In this document: in pieces, positions 40,055-49,138 of the stretch
Numbering within the stretch: position 1 is the first letter of the stretch
Layout of the letters: the number at the start of each line of letters is the position of its first letter
Origin: Candidatus Megaera endosymbiont of Mesostigma viride
GTDB taxonomy: Bacteria; Pseudomonadota; Alphaproteobacteria; Rickettsiales; Rickettsiaceae
Length of the DNA stretch: 64,000 bases
Assembly: GCA_020410825.1 (NCBI GenBank)
Contig: CP084576.1
Span: 1,302,001-1,366,000, forward strand
Direction: 5' to 3'
Program-made: the position numbers and the translations under genes
The notes under the pieces: generated by a model
What the model was told of the DNA's origin: nothing
Seen by the model: only the letters and a program-made list of their open reading frames with translations
The model's database searches: none

Positions 40055-42057
40055 TATTTCTTCTTAATTATACATAATAATAATCGCAATAATTTACGTT
40101 GCCAAGATATCTTCATATTTAGCCTTTGCCACTTCGATAACTCATCTAGCACTTGTTCCGGTGTAGTAAACTTTTGTGTAATTTGACTTAGGTATGTAGG
40201 GTACAGGATTAATGCTCCTGCAACAAGTTCATCTAAGTTTAAATTACTATTACGCCTTGTAATTTTATAATGATCCTCCGTTAGCCCCCATCCTGAGTAA
40301 AAAGGCTGTCCATATGTTATAACTTTTTTGCCACGAATTAGGGCTTCAAATCCAGCTAAAGAAGTTATAGTGTGTACTTCATCAATGAGTTCCAACATTT
40401 CGCCTATAGGACTATCAGTCACAATTTCATTACACCATAAGACTGCTTTGTTTTCATCAGTACCTTCGGCACGTAAACCAGCTACTACATCTGGGTGTGG
40501 TTTGTAAACTATATAAGCTTCCGGATTTACCTGACGGACGGTACGCAGTAAATCGATATTTTTTTTGACCACCGGAGAACCAAAAGAAATAGAGGCATCA
40601 CCTTCCACTTGACCAGGAACTAATATAATGCGATTAACACCTACTGGTCTTCGCCAAGGAACTTCCCCAACATTATACTTAGTAAGTTTTAATCTAACAA
40701 TTTTTTTCCTTAGTTCTTGAGCTCTGGATAGAATTTCTGTAGTAAATTGTGTGGTTTGTAGTAAATATTCTAAATCAGAGATCGTTTTAGAATCATAGTA
40801 TATGCCACGGTTATCCATAACCCATGAAATAGGGCTTATTAGATCTGCACCCAGCCCTACTGACCGAAGGAAGCCATCTTCTATGCAAATTATATTTGTG
40901 TTATTATTAACATCTGCTTTATGCGTACCACTTGCTAAAATATTTACTTCCTTTTTTCCCCATACAGCGATAGTTGAGCCTTCTGGTATAGTATCGAGAT
41001 ACTTTGTAAATTTAACCGATGTACCTTGAAAGAAGCCTTTCAATATTGGTTTCTTCCAATAAGAAAACCCTACTGCATAAACTGTTTCGGGAAAACGTTC
41101 ATACATTCTCCTTTGTAAACCTATCCATTCAATTAATCTTTCAGGTGTGCATAGTTCACCGTTTTCTGGATCAATATATCGAGGATAATCTACAAGGGCT
41201 GCATAAACAAGATGTTCTAGTGATATATTTTTGCGCCTGGTAGGTGCTGTTAGCTCATCTTGAGTTAAGCCCCATCCAGCATAAAATGGCATACCAAAAG
41301 TACGTACCTTTTTGCCCCATAAGAGTCCCTCAAAACCTATCTGCGAGGTAACAGTATAAATAGTTTTGGCATGCTCAATTAATTTTACAGGATGAACATT
41401 GACTCCTAAAATTTGAAGTCTAGGATTAGAGATAAGTTGGGTCAGGTCAAAATGACCACGTTTACGCCCTGCCATTACTTCCGGATGGGTTTTGATTATT
41501 ATAGTTGTGTCAGGATTTTCAGACAGCGCTGCTTCAAGCATGTGGGCAAAACTTTTTTTTGTAGCTAAACCAAAACTTATAGAATCATCCCCCATAGTTT
41601 GGTCAACCACCAATACATATTTAGCTGGTAATTTACCATTATATTCTCGCAAGTGGTTATATTTGGAGACCCTGGCTTCTCTCCATTTATTAATAATTAT
41701 ATTTGCCCTATTGGCTTGGTTAGGTGATAAAGCTTGCTTGATTAATTGTTCTAATCTAGAGCTCGTAGTTGCATCGTAATAAATTCCAATATCATCTATT
41801 ACTATTGAAAGAGGTGGTTCAGAAGGGCCAAGTCCTATAGAACGCAAGAATCCATCTTCAAGAGAATAATATTTTAAACCTCGTGATACTGCTACCTTCC
41901 TTGCACGCTGACTATATTTTTTACGTCCCCACCCAAGTGTAGCGTCAATGTTCTTGGGAGCAAAAAAGAAAGACCGGATTATTTTTGCACCTAAAAACTT
42001 TTCCAGAGTTTTTAACTTGCGAAGACCGTGGTTAAATATTGCATAGTACTGAGGCAT
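40054..42057 (-). CDS. kpsC: Capsule Kdo-linker transferase KpsC, two-domain
   Basis: 667 residues with two related transferase modules (about 1-320 and 330-650). Each repeats the same signatures: EDGFLRSIGLG / EDGFLRSVGLG, then D(R)GIYYD, then IIKTHPEVMAGRKRGHF / VYKPHPDVVAGLR, then SQIGFEGLLWGKKVRTFGMPFY / SLAGFEALIRGKKVITYGQPFY with GWGLT. This is the full bifunctional KpsC that alternates Kdo linkages on the lipid acceptor. Both modules look complete. The gene is followed directly by kpsS and preceded by an IS5-family insertion 27 bases upstream of its start, which may have cut it from its promoter. Confidence 0.93.
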   Translation of the reverse strand: MPQYYAIFNHGLRKLKTLEKFLGAKIIRSFFFAPKNIDATLGWGRKKYSQRARKVAVSRGLKYYSLEDGFLRSIGLGPSEPPLSIVIDDIGIYYDATTSSRLEQLIKQALSPNQANRANIIINKWREARVSKYNHLREYNGKLPAKYVLVVDQTMGDDSISFGLATKKSFAHMLEAALSENPDTTIIIKTHPEVMAGRKRGHFDLTQLISNPRLQILGVNVHPVKLIEHAKTIYTVTSQIGFEGLLWGKKVRTFGMPFYAGWGLTQDELTAPTRRKNISLEHLVYAALVDYPRYIDPENGELCTPERLIEWIGLQRRMYERFPETVYAVGFSYWKKPILKGFFQGTSVKFTKYLDTIPEGSTIAVWGKKEVNILASGTHKADVNNNTNIICIEDGFLRSVGLGADLISPISWVMDNRGIYYDSKTISDLEYLLQTTQFTTEILSRAQELRKKIVRLKLTKYNVGEVPWRRPVGVNRIILVPGQVEGDASISFGSPVVKKNIDLLRTVRQVNPEAYIVYKPHPDVVAGLRAEGTDENKAVLWCNEIVTDSPIGEMLELIDEVHTITSLAGFEALIRGKKVITYGQPFYSGWGLTEDHYKITRRNSNLNLDELVAGALILYPTYLSQITQKFTTPEQVLDELSKWQRLNMKISWQRKLLRLLLCIIKKK

Positions 42058-42083
42058 AAGGTATATTCTCTAGATCTCATTTA

Positions 42084-42938
42084 GGTTCTGTGAAGTTTTC
42101 TAACGGAGCCATATAAGAACTCCAACAAATTGTAGAAAAGATATAAAAACAACAGCAGTTTTATCAAATCTTGAAAAGACTCGTCTAAAATGCTTGATTT
42201 TTCCAAAGAAACATTCAATTAAGTGACGTTTTTTGTATATGTGCTTATCGTAATCCCGTTTATGTTTTCTGTTTTTTTAGGGTGGAATGACGGTACCGCA
42301 TTTTTGCCCTTTAAGCTGCTCTACTAAAGCATCGCTGTCGTAGCCTTTATCCGCAAGCAGCATTGTGTTTTCTAGACTATATACCAAGGAACCGGCTTGT
42401 GTAATATCGTGTCTTTGACCCGGTGTTAAAGTAAATTTCAGAGGATTACCAATAGCGTCAACCAGAGCATGTATCTTTGTTGTAAAATCTCCTTTGCTGC
42501 ACCCTAAAGCTTCTTGATTTTGACTATCTTTTGTATAACCAGATGAGCATGAGTGTACACGCACTATGGTAGTATCAATCATCGTTGCTTCCATATCTGG
42601 ATCAACTTGTACTTGTGTAAACAAAGCTTCCCATATTCCTTGTTTAGCCCAGCTTCTAAACCTCATATGCGCAGCTCTCCATGAACCATAAACACTTGGC
42701 AATAGACGCCATTGACAACCAGACTGGGCCATATACCATATAGCTTCAATAAATTTTCTGAGCCTTCTCTCATTCCTCGTTTTTATATCTTTTCTTGTTC
42801 TTAATATTGCAATAATTTGTTCCCATTCTGGTGTTTTTATATGATAATCCATTTTAGGGAATGTTTTTTTTGAACAAACCCAAAATACACTACCGCCTTA
42901 CCTTTTTCACCTCACTTATTCCAAAACTTCACAGAACC
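42084..42938 (-). mobile_element. IS5-family insertion sequence between kpsC and the methyltransferase genes
   Basis: Perfect terminal inverted repeats of 16 bases (GGTTCTGTGAAGTTTT at 42084-42099 and its complement at 42923-42938) are flanked on both sides by TA, as expected from a TA target duplication. The 855-base element carries one transposase frame on the minus strand. Intact ends and target duplication suggest recent insertion. Confidence 0.92.
42104..42852 (-). pseudogene. IS5-family DDE transposase with an in-frame TAA
   Basis: The first part, 42277-42852, encodes 191 residues (AIWYMAQSGCQWRLLP, MIDTTIVRVHSC, GDFTTKIHALVD, LADKGYDSD) up to GTVIPP. A TAA follows, and then the same frame continues with KNRKHKRDYDKHIYKKRHLIECFFGKIK to a final TAG. 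Consensus proteins have an Arg where the TAA stands. The TAA is embedded in a run of seven A residues (42272-42278), so recoding is conceivable, but simple loss of function is likelier. Confidence 0.8.
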
Positions 42939-42998
42939 TAGTATTTATTTATTCTAAGCAATTTTAAGTCAACTACTATTGACAATAAGATAAATCAC

Positions 42999-45347
42999 CT
43001 ATAAGGACTTTAAGCATTTCAAAAGCGGTTCCCAATACTCTACAGCTCGACCTGCGCTATATAATTCCCAAAATTCCCTTAACCAAGGGTTACTAGTAAA
43101 ATACTTTTCAGCTTGAGAGGAATCTTTAGCAAAGTAATATTGTGGATGCAATAGCAAGAAATACCTATGAGTTAATGGTCGCTCATTACTAGAAAGTCTT
43201 GTTATAAACCAATTACGTAAATCCATATTCAAGTTACGGCTTATTCCCCCTCCATCAGAATAGCGATGACCTTTAGGAGAAAATTTGTTATGAGTCCAGA
43301 TAAGGCGTCGATTACTAAAAGATGGATAAAAAAAACTGTTATTATTAAGTCCTGAAGAGCTTGGAATTCCACCATGCGGGGAAAAAAATTGAATATTAAG
43401 ACCTTGTGAATATAAGAATTCTACATCTTCATTAAAAATATTAGCAATTTTCTGTTCGTCATATGCGGCTAGTTCTGCTGCGTTACAATGATATGCAAAG
43501 CACATATGTTTTTCATCTTGAAGTTGCTTTAGCAAAGCATAATTAATTTTATACCTATAAATACTGTTATTAGACCTCAATCTGCAGAAAATAGCAGTTG
43601 TTGACTTAATACCAATTGCTGCTTCAAATGCACACATATATTCTGTTTCTATAGGACCACTATCTGAATCGTGCTGGATTAGAAGATTAAGCTTCTTAGA
43701 ATTAGTATTACTCAAACTTTCTTTCCTCCACAGTTTGTATTCCTCTTCAAATAACTTATTTAGTCCTTCTTCAGTTTTGATATCTTGATTCTGTGAAAAT
43801 TGTAAATCATTAAAATCAAGAAATCTGTCCATATTACTTTCCAAAAGTGTTTCGTAGAAGGTCTGAATGTACTCAAAAGGTAACGGACCTTCGCAAGATG
43901 GTCTAGAATTCTGATTAAAAAAATCCTTTACCGTAAACAACTTTTCTTCTTTTTGAGCTGAATTGGTAAATGTCGAACTTGTAGGTATTGGATATAGGAT
44001 AGTTTCAGGAAACCCCATTTCGCTGGCACCACGGTTACTCTGATTTAATTGCGGTGTGATTGTGGAGAGACTATTTATTTCCTCTATACTTTGTCCGGCT
44101 CGCCTACCATACAACAGCCACAAGGTATTTTGCGCAGTTAGGGTAATTTTATGGATTTCCATGTTATCAATTATACTTCCGTAACGTTCTTGTATTTCTT
44201 GGGGAGTATGGAAAAGGCGAACATGTCCGAAAGAGTCAAAGTTTGGAACAGAAGCAACAATAAATGAACCGATTGGAATTTCTGACAGGATTTCTAGATC
44301 ATTTTCCACATGTTCTAACACTTCGGTACAAACAACAGTATCAAAAGGTGGGAGCTCATTGAAAATAATATTAGATAATTCCTGTTGCTTAAATAAGTAA
44401 TGGGGACAGCGCTGGCGAGCTTGGGAAATAGCTACTGTACTAAAATCCAGCCCGGTGTACTGTACATCAGGCATATGGGTAGTAATAAACTCAGCAAATT
44501 GTCCTGGTCCACAACCTAAATCAAGAATACTCTGTGTTGTATTATTACGCAGAATATCAACAATATGGTGCCATATGACAGCATACTCGGAATTTTCTGC
44601 TGCCTGCCTATATTTGGCCGAATCAGTAAAAATAGCATCGTAATAAGCTACCCCTACCGTACGAGAACCAGAAGATATTAGGCGTGCTAATTCATCATGA
44701 ATATTTCGTATCTGAGTATCCTCTTGAAGTGTTAATGCTTTTTTATAGCTTTCTAGTGCATCTAACAAGGCATCCAAATGTATTTGTGCCCGAGCTAAAC
44801 GTATCCACCAAGCACGATTGTCTCCATCAATTGCTAAAGCTTTGTAATATTCCTCTACAGCGCCAGTGTAATTACCTAGTTGATATTGTGAGTAAGCAAG
44901 TGATCCATGATAGGAAGCAATATCTGGCCTAAGCGTACATGCCTTCTCAAAATATATACAAGCCTCTTTCCATTCTTGCCGCTTTTGGTGAAATACACCT
45001 TTATCCCGTTGTAATGTGGAATTTAGAGGTGCAAAAAGTAAAGCACGATCTAACCAATTCTCTGCTTGTGTCGGGCTACCAATTTTAGTATTAGCTTTAT
45101 AACAAGCTAATACTATCTGGAGCATAAAACGCTCCAACTTTGAAAAATTTGCCTTTATGTTCTCCGTTTTCATCAAGTGTTCATCTTTTACGAGCTGATG
45201 AAGTGTACGGAGAAGATCATTAAAAGTTGGCCTCATAGAAGCCGCTCTATTTACAAGAACCCACTTTCTCAATCCTTTATAAATTTTATAGAAAAAAGAT
45301 GGTTTTATAATAAGTTTGTTAGAAATAGTTTTTAGAGGGGATGGCAT
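42999..45347 (-). CDS. TPR - SAM-methyltransferase - deacetylase-like fusion protein
   Basis: 782 residues from the ATG at 45347, one base after the upstream stop (the frame is open further, to 45512, inside that gene). Parts in order: a basic N terminus; TPR repeats (about 100-225, with YHGSLAYSQYQLGNYTGAVEEYYKAL); a class I methyltransferase (about 240-400, motif I ILDLGCGPGQF near 277, CTEVLEHVENDLEI); and a C-terminal domain (about 530-782) with QHDSDSGP (about 559) and FFSPHGGIPSSSG (about 660), reminiscent of the HDxD and His motifs of NodB-type polysaccharide deacetylases. It presumably modifies a capsule sugar. I know no named family with this architecture. Confidence 0.75.
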   Translation of the reverse strand: MPSPLKTISNKLIIKPSFFYKIYKGLRKWVLVNRAASMRPTFNDLLRTLHQLVKDEHLMKTENIKANFSKLERFMLQIVLACYKANTKIGSPTQAENWLDRALLFAPLNSTLQRDKGVFHQKRQEWKEACIYFEKACTLRPDIASYHGSLAYSQYQLGNYTGAVEEYYKALAIDGDNRAWWIRLARAQIHLDALLDALESYKKALTLQEDTQIRNIHDELARLISSGSRTVGVAYYDAIFTDSAKYRQAAENSEYAVIWHHIVDILRNNTTQSILDLGCGPGQFAEFITTHMPDVQYTGLDFSTVAISQARQRCPHYLFKQQELSNIIFNELPPFDTVVCTEVLEHVENDLEILSEIPIGSFIVASVPNFDSFGHVRLFHTPQEIQERYGSIIDNMEIHKITLTAQNTLWLLYGRRAGQSIEEINSLSTITPQLNQSNRGASEMGFPETILYPIPTSSTFTNSAQKEEKLFTVKDFFNQNSRPSCEGPLPFEYIQTFYETLLESNMDRFLDFNDLQFSQNQDIKTEEGLNKLFEEEYKLWRKESLSNTNSKKLNLLIQHDSDSGPIETEYMCAFEAAIGIKSTTAIFCRLRSNNSIYRYKINYALLKQLQDEKHMCFAYHCNAAELAAYDEQKIANIFNEDVEFLYSQGLNIQFFSPHGGIPSSSGLNNNSFFYPSFSNRRLIWTHNKFSPKGHRYSDGGGISRNLNMDLRNWFITRLSSNERPLTHRYFLLLHPQYYFAKDSSQAEKYFTSNPWLREFWELYSAGRAVEYWEPLLKCLKSL

Positions 45348-45348
45348 A

Positions 45349-46014
45349 TTAAAACCTTGATTTATTGTTGAGTGTACAATTTTTAGTCCAAATTTCATTA
45401 GAAGGTAGTGTAAAGTCAAAAAAAACCTCATAACCAGATCTTTCTTTCCTATTAACAATATCCTTGTCAAAGATATCAATATTAACCTGTGCCTCACTAG
45501 CCCATTTTTCAATAGTGATACGATAAAGGTCTACTAAGTTTACCTGACTGGGACTTGGCTTATTCCAGGGCATTATCCACATCCAACTATCTGGCTTTAA
45601 CGATTTTGTAATTTGATTAAGAAATTGTTGCAACAAGTAGCTATTACCTTGTTGTATGAACCAATAACAATTAATTGACCCTCGGCAAAAAATACCATCA
45701 AATACCATATCCTTAAATGGCCAATCTTTGATAACGTTACAGAGCGTCATGTTATGTCCACGCATTTCTCCCAATTTTACTACTGCTGGTTCAAAATCTA
45801 TTCCATAAGTTACCGCACCTTTTGCTTTGGCAATATCCAGAAAATCACACTGGCCGGGTCCAATATCCAGAATGTGCAAATCACAAAAATCAAAATCCCT
45901 AAAGTAACCCGCAACTATATCGCATATTCCCCTATATACTACTTTATTTGAATTTCTTAAATAAGGATGAACAGCTGAAGACATTACTTCCTTTTCTATA
46001 TTGTTATATAACAT
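45349..46014 (-). CDS. SAM-dependent methyltransferase, stand-alone
   Basis: 221 residues. Motif I is ILDIGPGQCDFLDIA (about 49-63), followed by GIDFEPAVVKLGEMRGHNM, KDWPFKDMVFDGIFCRGSINCYW and MWIMPWNKP. It is closely similar, even at the DNA level, to the N-terminal domain of the next gene (46092-48092), so it arose by duplication and lost or never had the C-terminal part. The acceptor is unknown; position suggests a capsule sugar or a glycan end. One base separates it from the fusion gene downstream. Confidence 0.8.
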   Translation of the reverse strand: MLYNNIEKEVMSSAVHPYLRNSNKVVYRGICDIVAGYFRDFDFCDLHILDIGPGQCDFLDIAKAKGAVTYGIDFEPAVVKLGEMRGHNMTLCNVIKDWPFKDMVFDGIFCRGSINCYWFIQQGNSYLLQQFLNQITKSLKPDSWMWIMPWNKPSPSQVNLVDLYRITIEKWASEAQVNIDIFDKDIVNRKERSGYEVFFDFTLPSNEIWTKNCTLNNKSRF

Positions 46015-46091
46015 TATAATACTTTTTAACTTTGAAGTTGTCTTATTTTATTATTCTCTTAGTTGATTTTACGTATCTGAAAACTTAGTTA

Positions 46092-48092
46092 TTACTCATC
46101 TAACCTATACTTTGTTTTTGACATGAAGCGTGCAAGTGCCATGGAACCCGCAACTCCGCTAAACCACCCCTTAGAAAACAAATCTGGACGATGTCCAAAA
46201 AGGCTAACTAATTTACTTCGAATCTGCGGACGAATAGAATCTAATAAGCTGCAGCCTGATATAAGCACGTATAAAGAGTAATAGTAGGCCTCTTGAGGTA
46301 ATTGCTCGGGGGTTCTTGTCTTATTGCTTGATATATAAACATTAAGGTTATTATTCGGTAAAAAAACATTTTTCAGAAATGTGTCTGCGATTCTACACAT
46401 ATCTTGATTAGAAAAGCAGATGTTAACATCATATGCAGCTATGGGAAACTCAATTGTTATCCCTGCCTTATAAAAAGCCTCACCTCCTATATTATGGAGT
46501 AGATTGCCCTTGTCTTGTGACATTGGCGGGTGCTTATCTTGCATTTTTTCTGGAGAAGGAAAGTATGACCAAGAGTAAGTGTTGTTTTCTTCTAGGATAC
46601 AAGCAGATAAAAAATACTTAGCTATACTCTCTGCATCACGTCGATATTTATTCTCTCCTGTTAACTGATAGGCTTTGACTAATGCAGCTGCAAATGTATG
46701 CACATGATTAAGTGCTTCTACTTTCCCATCAAAAGGGCTTATATAGTAACCACCATTTGTATCAGGAGCATACAACATCTCTCCATCAAATTCATCAAGA
46801 CACTCAGTAACAGAATGGATTAATCTCTCACGATTACTGGCTGATAAATCATTACCCGCTTCACTTAGCAAAAGATCGCATATCGGTAAAAGTATCATTC
46901 CTGTACTAGCCACCTCAAAAGTACGAATGCTAATATTTTCAGGGGATACGCCCCAACATTTAGGAACTCGATTCCGCACTTGGTCATATACCCCTAAACT
47001 ATCATCTCTCTCATTTAGAAGAACTTCATAAGTATCTAAGACAAGGTCAGCAAATCGATATTCTTTTGTAGCATTAAAAGCGTAGACGGCGCTACGTCCC
47101 CAATAACCCCAATCCCAGCCAAATGTACGTCCTTTAGTGCCAGGCATTTTATGAAGTCTATATTGGGTAAGACAGTGCGCACGTTCAGCCAAATAACTAT
47201 ATAGTACATCGCTTTTTGGACGTGAAGCAATAAATGCTGAATAAGCTTGAACTTGCATATTCTCTTTCTCGAATTTTGAAAGAGTAGAAAGAAAATCTTC
47301 CGGCATCTCTAATATTTTTGAGAGAGTTGCTCGCTCTGCTGATACCGTTGTTCCAGCAAGAATGCGCTTACGACAAGCTTCATATGTTCCAAACACTGAA
47401 GATATTGTAGATTCAGTTTTATAGGAAGTAATTGTTTTCCAACGATTAACTTTCTTTACTCCTCGTTCTGAAGGTAATGCACAATTTCGAACCCAGACTT
47501 CAGTAACAGGTATTGTATAAAAAGATTGGTATAGCACCTTTTCTTCCTGCCCCATAACTTCAATTCGTGCCTGTATCTGCTTAATCCATTCTGCAATAGT
47601 AGCTCTGGTAGGCTCGACTAAGTTTTCCTGGGTTTCATACGGCTTGTTCCAAGGTAATATCCACATCCATCCATTAGATTTTAAAGATTTTGAAATACGA
47701 TCAAGGAATTGCTTTAATAACTCGTTGTTGTCAGGTTGTACAAACCAATAACAATTAATTGATGAGCGGCAAAAAATACCATCAAATACCATATCCTTAA
47801 ATGGCCAATCTTTAGTTAGATCACAAAACGTCATGTTATGTCCACGCATTTCTCCCAATTTTACTACTGCGGGATCAAAATCTATTCCATAAGTTACCGC
47901 ACCTTTTCCTTTGACAATATCCAGAAAATCACACTGACCAGGTCCTATATCTAAGATATGAGTTCCCTGAAAATCAATATTCTTCAAGTAATTGTCAACA
48001 ATAGCATTTAAGCCTGCTAGGGGCCTTGGGGTTCTCATGTTAGGTTGAATAGCATTTGCCATTACTTCCTTTTCAAGATCATTATAAATCAT
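46092..48092 (-). CDS. SAM-methyltransferase fused to an alpha/alpha-toroid domain
   Basis: 666 residues. An N-terminal methyltransferase (about 1-215, ILDIGPGQCDFLDIV, KDWPFKDMVFDGIFCRSSINCYW) is fused to a helical region (about 225-660). The helical region has Trp/Gly-rich repeats such as FGWDWGYWGRSAVYAF, NGGYYISPFDGKVEALNHVHTFAAAL and GWFSGVAGSMALARFM, and resembles alpha/alpha-toroid enzymes such as uronyl C5-epimerases or glycoside hydrolases/lyases. No catalytic assignment is possible by eye. It heads the minus-strand block of three methyltransferase-type genes. Confidence 0.7.
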   Translation of the reverse strand: MIYNDLEKEVMANAIQPNMRTPRPLAGLNAIVDNYLKNIDFQGTHILDIGPGQCDFLDIVKGKGAVTYGIDFDPAVVKLGEMRGHNMTFCDLTKDWPFKDMVFDGIFCRSSINCYWFVQPDNNELLKQFLDRISKSLKSNGWMWILPWNKPYETQENLVEPTRATIAEWIKQIQARIEVMGQEEKVLYQSFYTIPVTEVWVRNCALPSERGVKKVNRWKTITSYKTESTISSVFGTYEACRKRILAGTTVSAERATLSKILEMPEDFLSTLSKFEKENMQVQAYSAFIASRPKSDVLYSYLAERAHCLTQYRLHKMPGTKGRTFGWDWGYWGRSAVYAFNATKEYRFADLVLDTYEVLLNERDDSLGVYDQVRNRVPKCWGVSPENISIRTFEVASTGMILLPICDLLLSEAGNDLSASNRERLIHSVTECLDEFDGEMLYAPDTNGGYYISPFDGKVEALNHVHTFAAALVKAYQLTGENKYRRDAESIAKYFLSACILEENNTYSWSYFPSPEKMQDKHPPMSQDKGNLLHNIGGEAFYKAGITIEFPIAAYDVNICFSNQDMCRIADTFLKNVFLPNNNLNVYISSNKTRTPEQLPQEAYYYSLYVLISGCSLLDSIRPQIRSKLVSLFGHRPDLFSKGWFSGVAGSMALARFMSKTKYRLDE

Positions 48093-48222
48093 AATGCTCG
48101 CTTATTTATTTTAATAATTTATTTATCACAATTAATTTAAAATGGGAAGGTTTTTATACTATATGAATGCAAAAAATATTTGCAACTTGATAAAATATAA
48201 ATAAACTTATGCACTAGATAGC

Positions 48223-48443
48223 TTGATTGTAAATGGTTTTGCTAACTTCATTTTATTTATTAAATTTCTTTACTTTATTTAACCCTTATGATATAAGTTG
48301 GTTAATTAAAATTAATTGTATGTCAATTCTATAACTAATATTTTATAAGCTTGGTTATCATAATAATTGACATTACGCTATAGTTAACAAGTGAGAAAAT
48401 TTTTAACAAATAAAATGAAGTTAGCAAAACCATTTACAATCAA
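48223..48443. repeat. 36-bp perfect inverted repeat around a pentapeptide-gene start
   Basis: Bases 48223-48258 are the exact reverse complement of 48408-48443, with 149 bases between. The right arm lies inside the pentapeptide-repeat gene (codons around MKLAKPFTI). The left arm, read on the minus strand, repeats the same start and runs on as a 14-codon frame that stops. Partial similarity extends outside the 36 bases on the upstream side. The arms look like an inverted duplication of a gene start rather than an IS end. Confidence 0.9.
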
Positions 48444-49086
48444 CGATGATAATTTAGTTGAAAATAAAATAAATAATATGCCTAAACGCATAGTGAACCA
48501 AGAGTATACTGACTATCTTCATAAATTACACACTGAGTGGTTAGAAAGTGATGGAAAAAAAGGTAAGCAGGCAGTGATATCTAATGCTATTTTTAAAGAG
48601 ATATCGTGCGAAAACTATAATTGGGATTATGCTTCTATGCATGATATCTCTTTTGAACGTTGTAATTTAAAAAGATCTAGTTTTAATAATAGTGATATAA
48701 GATATTTTAATACTGTTTACAGTAGGTGTGAGGAAAGTACTTTTATCAAGGCTAATTTATTTTATGCTACTATCAACAACTGTGATTTTACGGCATGCGA
48801 TTTTAGTTTTGCTACACTAACAAAAAGTCAATTTTTGCTTAGTGAATTAAAGTTTAGTAATTTTACTTTATCTAATTGTTATATAGGAATTTTTGATAAG
48901 TGTAATTTGTTTAAAGCAAATTTTGAAAAATCTAATTTAAAAAAAAGCAGTTTTTTGGATTCCAATTTAACAAAATGTAAATTAAAAGGGGCTAATCTTA
49001 TAGGGAGTAGAACATCATCATGTATATTAATAGATGTTGATATGGAGAATGCGATTACTACTGCTCAGAAAAAACATCTTAAATAA
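48391..49086 (+). CDS. Pentapeptide-repeat protein
   Basis: 231 residues from GTG 48391; ATG at 48415 (eight codons later) is also possible and neither has a clear ribosome site. From about residue 70 to 220 the chain follows the A(D/N)LXX-type five-residue periodicity, with central Leu/Phe (CNLKRSSFNNSDI, KANLFYATINNCDF, CNLFKANFEKSNL, GANLIGS), giving a right-handed beta-helix. Such proteins can mimic DNA or act as effectors; the role here is unknown. It is one of only two plus-strand genes inside the capsule island and has a base composition even richer in A and T than its neighbours. Confidence 0.85.
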   Translation: MRKFLTNKMKLAKPFTINDDNLVENKINNMPKRIVNQEYTDYLHKLHTEWLESDGKKGKQAVISNAIFKEISCENYNWDYASMHDISFERCNLKRSSFNNSDIRYFNTVYSRCEESTFIKANLFYATINNCDFTACDFSFATLTKSQFLLSELKFSNFTLSNCYIGIFDKCNLFKANFEKSNLKKSSFLDSNLTKCKLKGANLIGSRTSSCILIDVDMENAITTAQKKHLK

Positions 49087-49138
49087 GACAGGTTGCAAAA
49101 AATAGTTATCATAATATAACATAATAATTACAAGAAAA

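Noticed and set aside
45347-45512. N-terminal extension of the TPR-methyltransferase fusion by 55 residues
   Set aside because: It lies within the upstream methyltransferase gene; the ATG one base after that gene's stop is the sensible start.
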